From contig JAEZJV010000014.1 in the NCBI GenBank assembly GCA_023415635.1, positions 62,001 through 126,000 on the forward strand: a stretch of DNA of 64,000 nt, read 5' to 3'. This stretch comes from Bacillota bacterium (GTDB lineage Bacteria > Bacillota > Clostridia > Lachnospirales > Lachnospiraceae). The position numbers were made by a program, and so were the translations under genes. Shown piece after piece: positions 9,106 through 17,736 of this stretch; position 1 is the first letter of the stretch, and the number at the start of each line of letters is the position of its first letter. Below the pieces are notes generated by a model. That model had not been told where the DNA came from, made no database searches, and saw only the letters and a program-made list of their open reading frames with translations.

Positions 9106-9136
9106 AGGAGCCATACATTTTTATATGTTGGCTCCT
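9106..9136 (+). other. Hairpin downstream of lpdA
   Basis: AGGAGCCA (9106-9113) is complementary to TGGCTCCT (9129-9136). It lies 33 bases after the lpdA stop and could mark the 3' end of the glycine operon. A clear T run does not follow, so calling it an intrinsic terminator would be weak. Nothing else is visible up to the promoter at 9289. Confidence 0.35.
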
Positions 9137-9288
9137 TACGGCTGATTAATATACTAATAATAAAGTCAGCAAGCAGGGCTTCACTAGTAACCTTTAGGGC
9201 TATGGCAGATCAATCTTTCATTATTCTTACAAGATATCAGGACTATGACAAGCTGGTACAATACGGTTTTGTGTTAGTACGATAATGT

Positions 9289-9317
9289 TTGAAACAGCTA
9301 ATCAGGAATGATATAAT
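9289..9317 (+). promoter_or_regulatory. Promoter of the isochorismatase-like gene
   Basis: TTGAAA (9289-9294) and TATAAT (9312-9317) have a 17-base spacer. The predicted start is about 45 bases ahead of the ATG at 9368, so the gene is probably a separate unit from the glycine operon. Confidence 0.75.
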
Positions 9318-9367
9318 TGGTTAAAGTAATGAGTATGAAATGAGAGGCATATAGAAAGGATATTGAA

Positions 9368-9913
9368 ATGAGAATACTTGCAGAAGATACCATGGCATTG
9401 ATTGTAGATTTCCAGGAGAGGCTGGTCCCTGTTATTGATTGTAAGGAGGAGCTCCTGCACCATACACAGATACTGATGAAAGGACTTAAGGTACTCGGAA
9501 TTCCTATGCTGATAACCCAGCAGTATACCAAGGGAATTGGTATGACAGTTCCTGTTCTGGCTGAGGTTCTGGGTGAGGAATTTTTCTATGAGGATAAGAT
9601 CAGCTTCAGCTGTGCCGGAGATGAGACGATTTTAGAGAAAATCAAGGCTTCCGGCAGGAAAAACATAATTGTTTGCGGAATTGAAGCCCACATTTGTGTG
9701 CTACAGACCGTGATAGACTTAATTGCACTTGGATATCATGTTATACTGGTGGAGGATTGTGTAGGCTCTAGAAGGGAGAGTGACCGTCAGGTTGGGATCA
9801 AACGAGCTGTTATGGAAGGCACTACTCCGACAACCTATGAAGCCATTCTCTTTGAGCTGACCAGAGTTGCGAAGACAGATGTGTTTAAGGAAATATCAAA
9901 GCTGATTAAATAG
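9368..9913 (+). CDS. Isochorismatase-family cysteine hydrolase
   Basis: The 181-residue product belongs to the isochorismatase-like hydrolase superfamily. The three catalytic residues are in place: Asp14 in VDFQERL, Lys77 in EDKISFS and Cys110 in GIEAHICVLQT. The cis-peptide region GIEAH and the usual length also match. Members hydrolyse nicotinamide, N-carbamoyl compounds or isochorismate, and the sequence alone does not tell which. The pattern resembles the YcaC/hydrolase branch more than nicotinamidase, because no metal-binding DxHxxH motif is seen. It has its own promoter and no operon partner. Confidence 0.88.
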   Translation: MRILAEDTMALIVDFQERLVPVIDCKEELLHHTQILMKGLKVLGIPMLITQQYTKGIGMTVPVLAEVLGEEFFYEDKISFSCAGDETILEKIKASGRKNIIVCGIEAHICVLQTVIDLIALGYHVILVEDCVGSRRESDRQVGIKRAVMEGTTPTTYEAILFELTRVAKTDVFKEISKLIK

Positions 9914-10134
9914 CTTATTAATCGACATGCACAGCGGTATAGATGAGCTGATAATATTTAGAAAGTGGCTACTGCACAACGTTTATTGAAAGCTTAGGTA
10001 AGGGATGCATTGATCCGGATCTGAGCTTCCTCATGCGTTATACAGCAGCCTTTTACTTTTCTTTGACATTTGACATATATTTCAGTAATGTTCCTTATTG
10101 GAATAGTATCTTGGGTTAAATATTATCTCGCTAT

Positions 10135-12381
10135 TCATAAAATACCCTCGGGAAGATATACCTTTAAGTCAGGATAACGGTCAGAATAGCTTGCAAGGTA
10201 TTCGTAGCTGTAAGATACGGTATTGATAATCTGCCTGAACTCCTCTGTAACCATAATGCTTCTTGGAACCAGGGGAGCTCCAAAGGAGTTGGTAAGCTTG
10301 ATGCTATCAGGAATGTTGCATTGGATATTCCCGCCGTCTATCACCGCATACCGTTTCATATTTCCGATGGGCATTGCATTAGTTGCATAAAGCTCAATAT
10401 GTATAGTTCCGTTTTTGATATAGACTTCTCCGTAGCCGGTATGGTCACCGATACCAACGATATCTGAGCCCTCTCCGTTGATGGAAATATCCCCTCTGAG
10501 AACCTCAACATTTACTCTTCCGCCGACTGCTCCGATACCAGAGCCGCAAAGGCCGTTTAAGCTGATATTGATAACTCCGTTCGCAAGGAGGAGCTTGCCC
10601 TCACTTTCCTCCATTCCGCCGATTGCAGTAATATTCCTGCCATTGCACTGAACCACCAGATTACCGGAGGAGATCAGATCAATATTTCCACGAAAGCTGC
10701 CAATGCCTACCGCTTTGGTTCCTTCCGAAAGAAGCTTTAATTTACAATCCTCTATTCTGATCAATGCGCTTCCCTCGATGCAACCGACTCCGACGGTACA
10801 AAATCCGGAGGTCTCAATATAGATATTACCGGAAATGAGGTGGATTAAAGAATTATTTGTATTCTTCCCACCACCGATGCCAATCGAGGTGTTTCCACTA
10901 CTGATAATCTTTATAATTCCTGTGGTGGCAAGGGTGATATTACCATATGCTTGAGAAGCAGTACCGCCAATCCCAATTCTGCTGGAGCACTCTGCCTGAA
11001 TGATAAGGCTACCGCTACCGGTAATTGTTAGGGAAGAGGTCTCGGGGACCCTGATTCCATCATAGGATAGATTATTATCACCTACCAGACGTATTGTAAC
11101 CGAACAGTTATTACCGAGCAATATAGTTGGTTTATTATGCCCGCGTAGATTCACTTGCTCCAGGATCAGTGTGCAGCATCGGTTATCAGGGATGAGGATA
11201 CTGATATTGGCGACCATACCCTGATTCCCCTGAAGTGTAAGCTCCTCTTCCAGAACCGCAATATCGGTATACATATCATGAGTCAGGGTTACGGGGGACA
11301 AAAGCTTTTCTCCCCGGGTCTCATATAGCTTGCTTATTGAACTGTTCCCATAGTTTTTCCTGTTAATCTCCTGTATCTGCATAAGCTTCTGCTCCGGCAG
11401 CTGCAGCAACAGCTCTGCACAAGGAGTGGCAGTATAAATGCCCTGAATATAATCCACACCGAGACCAATGACATATTCTAATTCTTCGTAGGTCTCAATC
11501 CCCTCTGCAATAACCTTGATATGGTTTTGCTCTGCAAAATTAATCAGGTTCCTAACGAGATGCTGCTTTTTGGAGCTTAAATGAATACTGCGTAAAATTG
11601 ACCCGTCAATCTTAATATAATCCGGATTAGAGTTTAGAAGAATAAATTCATTGGAATAGCCTGTTCCGTAATCATCCAGAGCAATTTGACAGTTCGTCTG
11701 CTTTAATCTGGAATTGATCATATGATATCCCTTCTCGGTCAGCATAGTAGATTCAGTAATTTCGATTACTACATTTGCAAACATAGAGGAATAGGTCTGG
11801 TATAGCTTATTAAAATCATCGTCAGTCAGCTGATGGCTGGATATACTGTTAATGAACAGCTTTTTAGAGTAAAAGATTTCTGTATGCTCCTTCATGAAGC
11901 GCATCACATTATCAAAGGTATATTTCTCGAGATTATAGAGACAGCTTTCATGGGCTGCAAGTTCAAGTATTTCCGTGGCATCCAAGCCGATCGTGTCGGA
12001 ATCGGTTCTCATTAATGCTTCATATGCAAATATCTCTCCTGTTTTCGCATCGATGATCGGCTGAAAGTGATATTGAAATTGATTTGCTTCCATTAAGTGG
12101 AAAAATCTCGTTAATTTATCGTAATGGATTTGGTAATCATTTCTAAGAAGAGCCTCAGCTTGATAAATAAGATCTCGGTTCTTTTTAGCCAGGAGGCTTG
12201 TATATCCGAGACATAGAATTCCCATCGCAGTCAAAATATAGAAGAATATTATAGAATGCTCTGAATTTATCATTAAAGTAATAAATGCCAGAATAGTTAT
12301 GATTAAATTCAGGTAGAAAATGCGAAGAATATCCATAAATCCTTTATGAAATGCCTTACAATCCCTACTTCTTTTCTGCAT
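10135..12381 (-). CDS. Membrane EAL phosphodiesterase fused to a glycine-rich beta-repeat domain
   Basis: The 748-residue protein begins with two hydrophobic segments (about 20-38 and 43-64). An EAL domain (about 96-340) follows with catalytic residues intact: EAL at 121-123, FINSISS, VIEITES, DDYGTGYS, KIDGSIL and AEGIETYEE. It should hydrolyse cyclic di-GMP. From about residue 370 to 690 there is a repeat region in which short beta-type strands alternate with IGIGG, VGVG, VGIG, AIGG, GIGAVGG and VGIGD turns every 28-35 residues. This resembles the right-handed beta-helix of secreted carbohydrate-binding proteins of clostridia. With an even number of membrane segments it would lie in the cytoplasm beside the EAL domain. 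The start could also be the ATG at 12336, which has AAAGGA upstream. The role of the repeat domain is unknown. Confidence 0.88.
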   Translation of the reverse strand: MQKRSRDCKAFHKGFMDILRIFYLNLIITILAFITLMINSEHSIIFFYILTAMGILCLGYTSLLAKKNRDLIYQAEALLRNDYQIHYDKLTRFFHLMEANQFQYHFQPIIDAKTGEIFAYEALMRTDSDTIGLDATEILELAAHESCLYNLEKYTFDNVMRFMKEHTEIFYSKKLFINSISSHQLTDDDFNKLYQTYSSMFANVVIEITESTMLTEKGYHMINSRLKQTNCQIALDDYGTGYSNEFILLNSNPDYIKIDGSILRSIHLSSKKQHLVRNLINFAEQNHIKVIAEGIETYEELEYVIGLGVDYIQGIYTATPCAELLLQLPEQKLMQIQEINRKNYGNSSISKLYETRGEKLLSPVTLTHDMYTDIAVLEEELTLQGNQGMVANISILIPDNRCCTLILEQVNLRGHNKPTILLGNNCSVTIRLVGDNNLSYDGIRVPETSSLTITGSGSLIIQAECSSRIGIGGTASQAYGNITLATTGIIKIISSGNTSIGIGGGKNTNNSLIHLISGNIYIETSGFCTVGVGCIEGSALIRIEDCKLKLLSEGTKAVGIGSFRGNIDLISSGNLVVQCNGRNITAIGGMEESEGKLLLANGVINISLNGLCGSGIGAVGGRVNVEVLRGDISINGEGSDIVGIGDHTGYGEVYIKNGTIHIELYATNAMPIGNMKRYAVIDGGNIQCNIPDSIKLTNSFGAPLVPRSIMVTEEFRQIINTVSYSYEYLASYSDRYPDLKVYLPEGIL

Positions 12382-12610
12382 AGTACACCAATGCCTTTCG
12401 ATGGTATGTGAGCCTGCAATAGATTACAAATTTATTAATTAACTTGCATATATCTCTAGCATCATAATAAATGAAAAGATAGAATAATGTCAATCATTCA
12501 TATAACTTATGAACGCCAAAATAGTACAATTCTGTTGGAATTGCGTCAGAAAAATTGATAATTTGACATTTCATTGGATCGGACAAGGGTGGATGGTGCC
12601 ATATCAAACA

Positions 12611-12623
12611 GAACAAATGTTTG
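12611..12623 (+). promoter_or_regulatory. LexA-like SOS box 1
   Basis: GAACAAATGTTTG matches the Gram-positive LexA operator (GAAC-N4-GTTY core; consensus CGAAC-N4-GTTCG). It lies just upstream of the -35 of the radical-SAM gene promoter, and an identical 13-mer occurs 57 bases downstream. Confidence 0.75.
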
Positions 12624-12631
12624 AAGATACA

Positions 12632-12660
12632 TTGACTTTCCAAAATATCTTTGATAAAAT
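12632..12660 (+). promoter_or_regulatory. Promoter between two SOS boxes
   Basis: TTGACT (12632-12637), a 17-base spacer and TAAAAT (12655-12660) form a good promoter. It is bracketed by the two identical LexA-like boxes, so repressor on either side would block initiation. Confidence 0.7.
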
Positions 12661-12667
12661 GGAATAA

Positions 12668-12680
12668 GAACAAATGTTTG
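12668..12680 (+). promoter_or_regulatory. LexA-like SOS box 2
   Basis: This is a second exact copy of GAACAAATGTTTG, just after the -10 and covering the predicted transcription start. Finding the same 13-mer on both sides of one promoter argues against chance and for LexA control. Confidence 0.78.
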
Positions 12681-12694
12681 ATTGGGGTGAGAGT

Positions 12695-14143
12695 ATGGTA
12701 ATTCAGGAGAATATGTCAATTCAGAAAAAACTGGAGGTTTTATCGGATGCGGCAAAATATGACGTAGCCTGTACCTCCAGCGGAGTAGATCGTCAGGGAG
12801 ATAAGAGTTCCATGGGTAACAGTCTGGCCTGCGGTATCTGTCACAGTTTCTCAAATGATGGCAGATGTATCTCATTACTTAAGGTGTTATATACCAACGA
12901 ATGTATCTTTGACTGCAAATACTGCATTAACAGAGCTTCGAATGATATTGTCCGGGCATCCTTTACTCCGCAGGAAATAGCAGAGCTGACAATGGAATTT
13001 TATCGTAGAAATTATATAGAAGGATTGTTTCTAAGCTCAGGGATTCTTGTCAGTCCGAATTATACGATGGAATTGATATTGGAGGCATTAAGGCTACTCC
13101 GCGAGGTGCATCGCTTTAACGGATATATTCACTGCAAAGCCATTCCCGGAGCCGATCTCCATTTAATTGAGATGCTAGGCTGGTACACTGACCGTATGAG
13201 TGTTAATCTTGAGCTTCCTACGGCTGAAAGCCTTAAGGATCTGGCACCCCATAAGAGCAGGAAGAATATCCTGAAGCCCATTCGCCAGATACAGCTTGGT
13301 AGGCAAAACAATAGGGAGTTTCTTGGTCTTCCGGATTTTCAGGCACAGACAAAACCGGTTATAACAGCTAAGGAGGATCATGATATCAGGGAAATCGTAA
13401 CTTCGACTGCAAGTAGTGTTCCGTCGCTTGTCAGACCCATGGGAAGACGACATTTCGTTCCGGCAGGACAAAGCACTCAGATGATCATCGGAGCCACGCA
13501 GGAAACTGATTATCAGATTATGTCCGTAGCAGAGGCACTGTACGATAATTTTGATTTAAAAAGAGTCTTTTATTCTGCTTTCATGAATGTGAACCAAGAT
13601 ATTCGCCTGCCTTCCACGGAGAGTGGACCACCACTGCTTAGGGAACATCGATTGTATCAGGCAGATTGGCTCCTTCGCTTTTATGGCTTTGAGACAAAGG
13701 AATTACTGGATGAGCTGCATCCGAATTTCAATGTCCTTCTAGACCCGAAATGTGACTGGGCACTTCGCCACCTGGAGCAATTTCCGGTGGAGGTGAACAG
13801 AGCGGACTACTATACCTTGCTTCGGGTACCCGGAATCGGAACCAATTCGGCAAAGAGGATAGTTGCCGCCAGAAAAAGTGCGGTATTGGATTTTAAAGAT
13901 TTAAAGAGAATGGGAATTGTCTTAAAGCGTGCAGTCTATTTCATCACCTGTAACGGCAGGATGATGTATCCTATTCGAATAGAAGAGAATTTTATTACCA
14001 GACAGTTGGTCGCGCTGAAGGATCAGCTCCCTGTCGGTGTGGAAAAGGATATAACCTATCAGCAGCTTTCCCTCTTTGACGTTGTGAATTTTGCACCGGA
14101 ACCAAGGCTTGCGATACAGCTGGCTTCTGGTGCAGGCGTATAG
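12695..14143 (+). CDS. Putative DNA modification/repair radical SAM protein with helix-hairpin-helix
   Basis: The 482-residue product has the radical-SAM cluster motif C70-x3-C74-x2-C77 (NECIFDCKYCINR), further conserved cysteines at 26, 46, 49 and 58, and a helix-hairpin-helix motif near residue 385 (RVPGIGTNSAKRIVAAR). It matches my memory of the family described as a putative DNA modification/repair radical SAM protein, which occurs with a partner like the next gene. The substrate is not known. I chose the ATG at 12695 because GGGGTGA precedes it; an ATG at 12713 fits family starts about equally well, and the ATG at 12674 lies inside a LexA box. Two LexA-like boxes flank its promoter, which supports a role in DNA damage. 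Confidence 0.88.
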   Translation: MVIQENMSIQKKLEVLSDAAKYDVACTSSGVDRQGDKSSMGNSLACGICHSFSNDGRCISLLKVLYTNECIFDCKYCINRASNDIVRASFTPQEIAELTMEFYRRNYIEGLFLSSGILVSPNYTMELILEALRLLREVHRFNGYIHCKAIPGADLHLIEMLGWYTDRMSVNLELPTAESLKDLAPHKSRKNILKPIRQIQLGRQNNREFLGLPDFQAQTKPVITAKEDHDIREIVTSTASSVPSLVRPMGRRHFVPAGQSTQMIIGATQETDYQIMSVAEALYDNFDLKRVFYSAFMNVNQDIRLPSTESGPPLLREHRLYQADWLLRFYGFETKELLDELHPNFNVLLDPKCDWALRHLEQFPVEVNRADYYTLLRVPGIGTNSAKRIVAARKSAVLDFKDLKRMGIVLKRAVYFITCNGRMMYPIRIEENFITRQLVALKDQLPVGVEKDITYQQLSLFDVVNFAPEPRLAIQLASGAGV

Positions 14144-14155
14144 GAGTGATTCGAA

Positions 14156-14950
14156 ATGGAGAATAAGAGAATATACCTTTGCGATGATAGTCTGGACGGA
14201 ATTCTAACCGCTGTTTATAAGGCTTGGAGTTCAAGGTTAGGGCATGCCAATATCAAAATTGAGGAAAAATGTCAGGGTAGTATGTATTCCAATATCGAGC
14301 TTTTTGCCGAATATGCAATCGTGGATACGGATATGGAACTGTCTGTGAAGGTAGCAAAATCAATTAGGAGCAAGATATCGGACGAAGCATATCAGATGGT
14401 TTGCCATGTGGCTCTTTCCGATTATATCGGAAAGGCAGATCTGATTTATCGTTTTCTAATTCTTGGCTTCGCGGTTGGTCCTTCCATTGTAGAACATATG
14501 AGCAATGAGGTAATTAGCCGGATGCATAAGGTTAACAGGAATGTCTGGAACGAATCCCACCATTTGATGGGTTTTGTGAGATTCTCTGAGCAAGCCAGCG
14601 GACTACTGACCTCAATCATTCACCCGAAGAACAATGTGCTTACACTGCTGGCACCGCATTTTGCTGATCGGTTACCGCAGGAACGTTTTTTGATCTATGA
14701 CGGTAATCGTAAGCTTGCAGCCCTACATTTGCCGGGAACCCCTTGGATTTTAGCTGAAGTACCTGAACTGGAACAGGATCGTGTTAGGGAGGTATCCGGG
14801 TTGGAGGATCAATACCGAGAGCTATGGCTGACTTTTTTTGATCACATTTCAATTAAAGAGCGTGAGAATTACAGATTGCAGCGTAATAATCTTCCGCTCC
14901 GTTTTCGTAATGATATTACAGAATTCAATCGCATAAATCGAAATAAGTAA
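14156..14950 (+). CDS. DUF4130-type protein, partner of the radical SAM repair protein
   Basis: The 264-residue protein starts with YLCDDSLDGILTAVYKAW and contains NESHHLMGFVRFSE and LAPHFADRLPQERFLIYD, features of the family that is nearly always encoded beside the radical-SAM/HhH protein (annotated as a probable DNA metabolism protein). It follows that gene after 12 bases and has no promoter of its own, so it should be SOS-regulated with it. In other bacteria the family can be fused to a uracil-DNA glycosylase-like domain; no such extension is present here. Its biochemical function is unknown. Confidence 0.87.
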   Translation: MENKRIYLCDDSLDGILTAVYKAWSSRLGHANIKIEEKCQGSMYSNIELFAEYAIVDTDMELSVKVAKSIRSKISDEAYQMVCHVALSDYIGKADLIYRFLILGFAVGPSIVEHMSNEVISRMHKVNRNVWNESHHLMGFVRFSEQASGLLTSIIHPKNNVLTLLAPHFADRLPQERFLIYDGNRKLAALHLPGTPWILAEVPELEQDRVREVSGLEDQYRELWLTFFDHISIKERENYRLQRNNLPLRFRNDITEFNRINRNK

Positions 14951-15027
14951 AATTATGAAATGCATAAATCATTTGAACTGAGAGATACTATTCCTGTAAA
15001 ATTGATAATTTTATAGGAGGAGTAGCG

Positions 15028-15441
15028 ATGAAAAAGAAATTTCTTATATTATTAGGTGTATGCAGCTTCGTAGTATTTGCTTTTTGCGCATGTGCTGGAA
15101 CCAATAAAAACGGTAACGGTACGAATAATACAGTAACCAAAGCACCTACAACAACCAATGGAACAGGTACTGGGACTACTTCGGGAACCACCAACAATGG
15201 AACCGGAACCACTACCAACGGAACCACTACCAACGGAACTACTACCAATAATGGAACCGGAACAACAGGTACAGGAACAGGAACAGGAACCACAGGAACA
15301 GGTACCGGGACTACAGGAACTGGACCCACAGGAACAGGTACTGGAACAGGAGCAGGAACCGGAACAGGAACCGGTACTGGTTCATCAGGTGGAACCACAG
15401 GAGGAATGACAGGTACAACAAGCGGTACCGGTTCCCGTTAA
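15028..15441 (+). CDS. Small secreted or lipid-anchored Thr/Gly/Asn-rich protein
   Basis: The 137-residue product opens with a signal peptide (KKKFLILLGVCSFVVFAFCAC). A lipobox-like end places Cys22 as a possible lipid anchor, although the -3 and -2 residues (F, C) are not canonical. The rest is low-complexity Thr, Gly and Asn in repeats such as NGTTTNG and GTGTGTTGTG, with no globular domain. The DNA is a hexanucleotide-like tandem of GGAACC, GGTACT and GGAACA, in which slippage would change length but not frame. An AGGAGG site precedes the ATG and a strong terminator follows. It may be a surface spacer; the function is unknown. Confidence 0.75.
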   Translation: MKKKFLILLGVCSFVVFAFCACAGTNKNGNGTNNTVTKAPTTTNGTGTGTTSGTTNNGTGTTTNGTTTNGTTTNNGTGTTGTGTGTGTTGTGTGTTGTGPTGTGTGTGAGTGTGTGTGSSGGTTGGMTGTTSGTGSR

Positions 15442-15455
15442 TAGCTTTAATAAAG

Positions 15456-15498
15456 GAAGTACAGAATGAGGCACTGGCCTCAGACTGTACTTCTAATT
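15456..15498 (+). terminator. Bidirectional intrinsic terminator
   Basis: GAAGTACAG (15456-15464) pairs with CTGTACTTC (15485-15493), and TGAGGC/GCCTCA extends the helix inside. A T-rich tract follows on the plus strand. It separates the Thr/Gly-rich gene from the converging Fur-family gene and may serve both. Confidence 0.8.
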
Positions 15499-15499
15499 T

Positions 15500-15898
15500 T
15501 CATTGATGGTTTTTTGCACATGCTTTACATAAACCTGAAATCTGTATATGATGCTCTCTGATTATAAAGCCTTCTTCCTCCATGGCATCCTCTAAAACAT
15601 GAATAGGGCAGGTGGGGAGATCAAATACCTTCTTGCAATCGTCGCAGATTACAAAATGTTTATGATCATTTATGTCGGATTTAATTCGATAGAATATTTC
15701 ATTGTCATTCAGATGATATTTATCTATCAGGCCTTGACCAAGCAGTGTATCGATCGTTCTATAAATTGTTGATTTGGCAATCCTTGGCATGGAGAGAATA
15801 ACCTGATGATAGATTTCATTAATGGACATTGGACGGTTCGCATCTTTAAGTAGGCTTAATATCAGCTGTTTTTGCTTCGTATTTCTTTGACTATCCAT
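15500..15898 (-). CDS. Fur-family metal/peroxide-responsive regulator
   Basis: This 132-residue protein has the Fur-family winged helix (SINEIYHQV, then KSTIYRTIDTLLGQGLI) and dimerisation domain. HKHFVICDDCKKVFDL holds the first CxxC and CKAC near the C-terminus the second; together they form the structural zinc site. The family includes Fur, Zur and PerR, and the residues seen do not decide which metal is sensed. It lies 32 bases downstream of the HAD-GNAT gene on the same strand, with AAAGGAG before its ATG, so the two could be cotranscribed. No Fur-type operator was recognised nearby. Confidence 0.9.
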   Translation of the reverse strand: MDSQRNTKQKQLILSLLKDANRPMSINEIYHQVILSMPRIAKSTIYRTIDTLLGQGLIDKYHLNDNEIFYRIKSDINDHKHFVICDDCKKVFDLPTCPIHVLEDAMEEEGFIIREHHIQISGLCKACAKNHQ

Positions 15899-15930
15899 GA
15901 ATGCTCCTTTACTTCTAATGATATGGTTGA

Positions 15931-17109
15931 TTACTTAGTGATATCATATCGGTCATAATTCCTACGATTTTTTATATATTTTCCAACCCTGCTCATCCCC
16001 ACACTTTCGGCCAAATGAATAGAAGTAGAATTCTCGGGTAAAATGAATGCAGTAATTTTGGGAATAGAAAGCACGGTAAAGCAATAATCTATCGTAGCCT
16101 GTACTATTTCCCTGCCATATCCATTACCTTGATAAACCGGATCTATCAGATAACCAAGCTCATAGATTTCCTCACCGTTAAGCACCTTAAACTCTATTCC
16201 GCAACGTCCAATCAAATGATTGTCATCTTTAAGATAAATGCCCCATAAGCCAAAGCCATAAAAGGAGTATATATTTTTTATATAGGCATGCAGCTTCTCC
16301 CGTTCAGCAGCTGGATTCAACATAAAATCCTCAAGGAAGGGACTGATTTCAGGTTTAGCGCAGAGGGTATAAAGACTGTCAGCATCAGTGTCATCGAGTT
16401 CCCTTAAGATACAACGATCCGTTATCAGGATTGTTAAAGGCTCCATATGAGCACGTTGATATACCTGTAGCAGAAAATGATAATCCACCTCTTCAAACCC
16501 CTCCACCAGCATTGCAGCCTTGCTTAGGTTCTGCTTACCGGAATTCGGATTAATAAAACCAAGGCAAGTAATTCCTGCGGCAGCTGCAGCGGTTACCCCA
16601 TGGTAGGAATCTTCGATTACAATGCATTCCGAGGGCTCCACACCTAACTGCTTTGCCGCTGCTAAAAAAATATCCGGTGCGGGCTTGGGTCGTTTCATAT
16701 TCGAGCCTGATATGTAACCGTCAAATATCCCGTTGAGCTTAAGGCTATCCATGACGTTTTTAATTGCTGCTGCCGATGAGGAAGAAGCGATGATCAGCTT
16801 CATTCCGTTATCATGAAGATTGTGCATCAGCTCGGTAATATATGGAATGACCGAATAGCCCTCGGACCGGAGCAGATAATCCTTTGCTTCTTCATTTGCC
16901 TTTAATAATTCTTCTACGGTAATAGGTAGATTAAAATCCTCTATCATTTTCTGGCACATCGTACTGGTGCTGGTACCGATAAAACCATAGGCATATTCTA
17001 TCTGAATAGAAATATTATACTTTTCCAAGGCCAGGACGGCGGCTCTGGCATGCTGGGGCTCACTGTCAATAATTACACCATCCATATCAAAAATTACTGC
17101 TTTAAGCAA
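15931..17109 (-). CDS. HAD-family phosphatase fused to a GNAT acetyltransferase
   Basis: The first half (about 1-215) is a beta-phosphoglucomutase-like HAD hydrolase: nucleophile motif FDMDGVIIDSEP, motif II IIASSSS, the Lys region KRPKPAPDIF and the acidic IEDSYHG. The second half (about 222-392) is a GNAT N-acetyltransferase: LRELDDTDADSLYTLC at its start, ELGYLIDPVYQGNGYG for acetyl-CoA binding and the ENSTSIHLAESVGM helix. Both domains look complete and no frameshift separates them. Substrates are unknown; joining the two activities suggests one phosphorylated then acetylated metabolite, but this is inference. The Fur-family gene follows on the same strand. Confidence 0.9.
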   Translation of the reverse strand: MLKAVIFDMDGVIIDSEPQHARAAVLALEKYNISIQIEYAYGFIGTSTSTMCQKMIEDFNLPITVEELLKANEEAKDYLLRSEGYSVIPYITELMHNLHDNGMKLIIASSSSAAAIKNVMDSLKLNGIFDGYISGSNMKRPKPAPDIFLAAAKQLGVEPSECIVIEDSYHGVTAAAAAGITCLGFINPNSGKQNLSKAAMLVEGFEEVDYHFLLQVYQRAHMEPLTILITDRCILRELDDTDADSLYTLCAKPEISPFLEDFMLNPAAEREKLHAYIKNIYSFYGFGLWGIYLKDDNHLIGRCGIEFKVLNGEEIYELGYLIDPVYQGNGYGREIVQATIDYCFTVLSIPKITAFILPENSTSIHLAESVGMSRVGKYIKNRRNYDRYDITK

Positions 17110-17180
17110 AATAAAACCTCCGAATATTTTTTATTAGTATACAACTTTTAGAGCGACCTTTCAATATTCTAATCATGTAA

Positions 17181-17205
17181 CAAAAAGCCTATTCGGAAAA
17201 GGCTG
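17181..17205 (-). terminator. Intrinsic terminator after the CmpB-like gene
   Basis: Read on the minus strand, AGCCT and AGGCT pair around a 9-base loop and are followed by five T residues. It lies about 40 bases past the stop of the 17248-17646 gene. Confidence 0.65.
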
Positions 17206-17247
17206 GATTATGGTTGCACCTTCGTAGGATGAATTGCTATAATAGCA

Positions 17248-17646
17248 TTAATCTCGATTTAGTATCTTTTCAAATAATAATCCGGCTAATATCCAAGCCG
17301 GTGCATAGTCGAAGCGGATTACACCCTTATAATTGAGCTTAGCCTTGCTGTAATCCCAGGGACAGGCATTATACTTTTTAAGGATGAGCCCACTTGAATA
17401 TTCTCCGATATAGATAAGAAAAGCATAGATACCTCCCCGAAGCAGAGCGGAGCAATTTCTGAGCTTTTTACAGAGGGGGTTTAGGCAGGCAGCCATACCG
17501 TAAATCGGAAACATCCATACTGAAGTATGGCAAATCAGGGTTTTATCCTTATGTTTTCTCAAAGCATCCAGACCTGTCCACAGACACTCCATGCACCAGC
17601 CTATAAAACCGCATAGGATGAAATTTGTAAGAAAGCATTTTTTCAT
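17248..17646 (-). CDS. Small membrane protein, CmpB-like putative ABC transporter permease family
   Basis: The 132-residue chain has about three to four hydrophobic segments. Its N-terminal pattern FILCGFIGWCMECLWTG, then WMFPIYGMAA and the end motif CPWDYS with YKGVIRFDYAPAWILAGLLFE, match the family annotated as putative ABC-transporter permease (PF06541 type) in Clostridia. Despite that name no ATPase partner is near, and the molecular role is not known. GGAGG lies five bases before the ATG. A short terminator hairpin follows, so it is probably a single-gene unit. Confidence 0.8.
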   Translation of the reverse strand: MKKCFLTNFILCGFIGWCMECLWTGLDALRKHKDKTLICHTSVWMFPIYGMAACLNPLCKKLRNCSALLRGGIYAFLIYIGEYSSGLILKKYNACPWDYSKAKLNYKGVIRFDYAPAWILAGLLFEKILNRD

Positions 17647-17736
17647 TGGTCCTCCAGAAAAGTATATTAATGATTATAGTATTCTACGATACAGCCAGGC
17701 TATTCAGGGGATTAATAAATAAAAGGGGGTAATATG

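Noticed and set aside
14988..15398. Open frame on the minus strand opposite the Thr/Gly-rich gene, encoding Pro/Val repeats
   Set aside because: It is the shadow of the GGAACC-type repeat; it has no ribosome site and the plus-strand gene has signal peptide, ribosome site and terminator.
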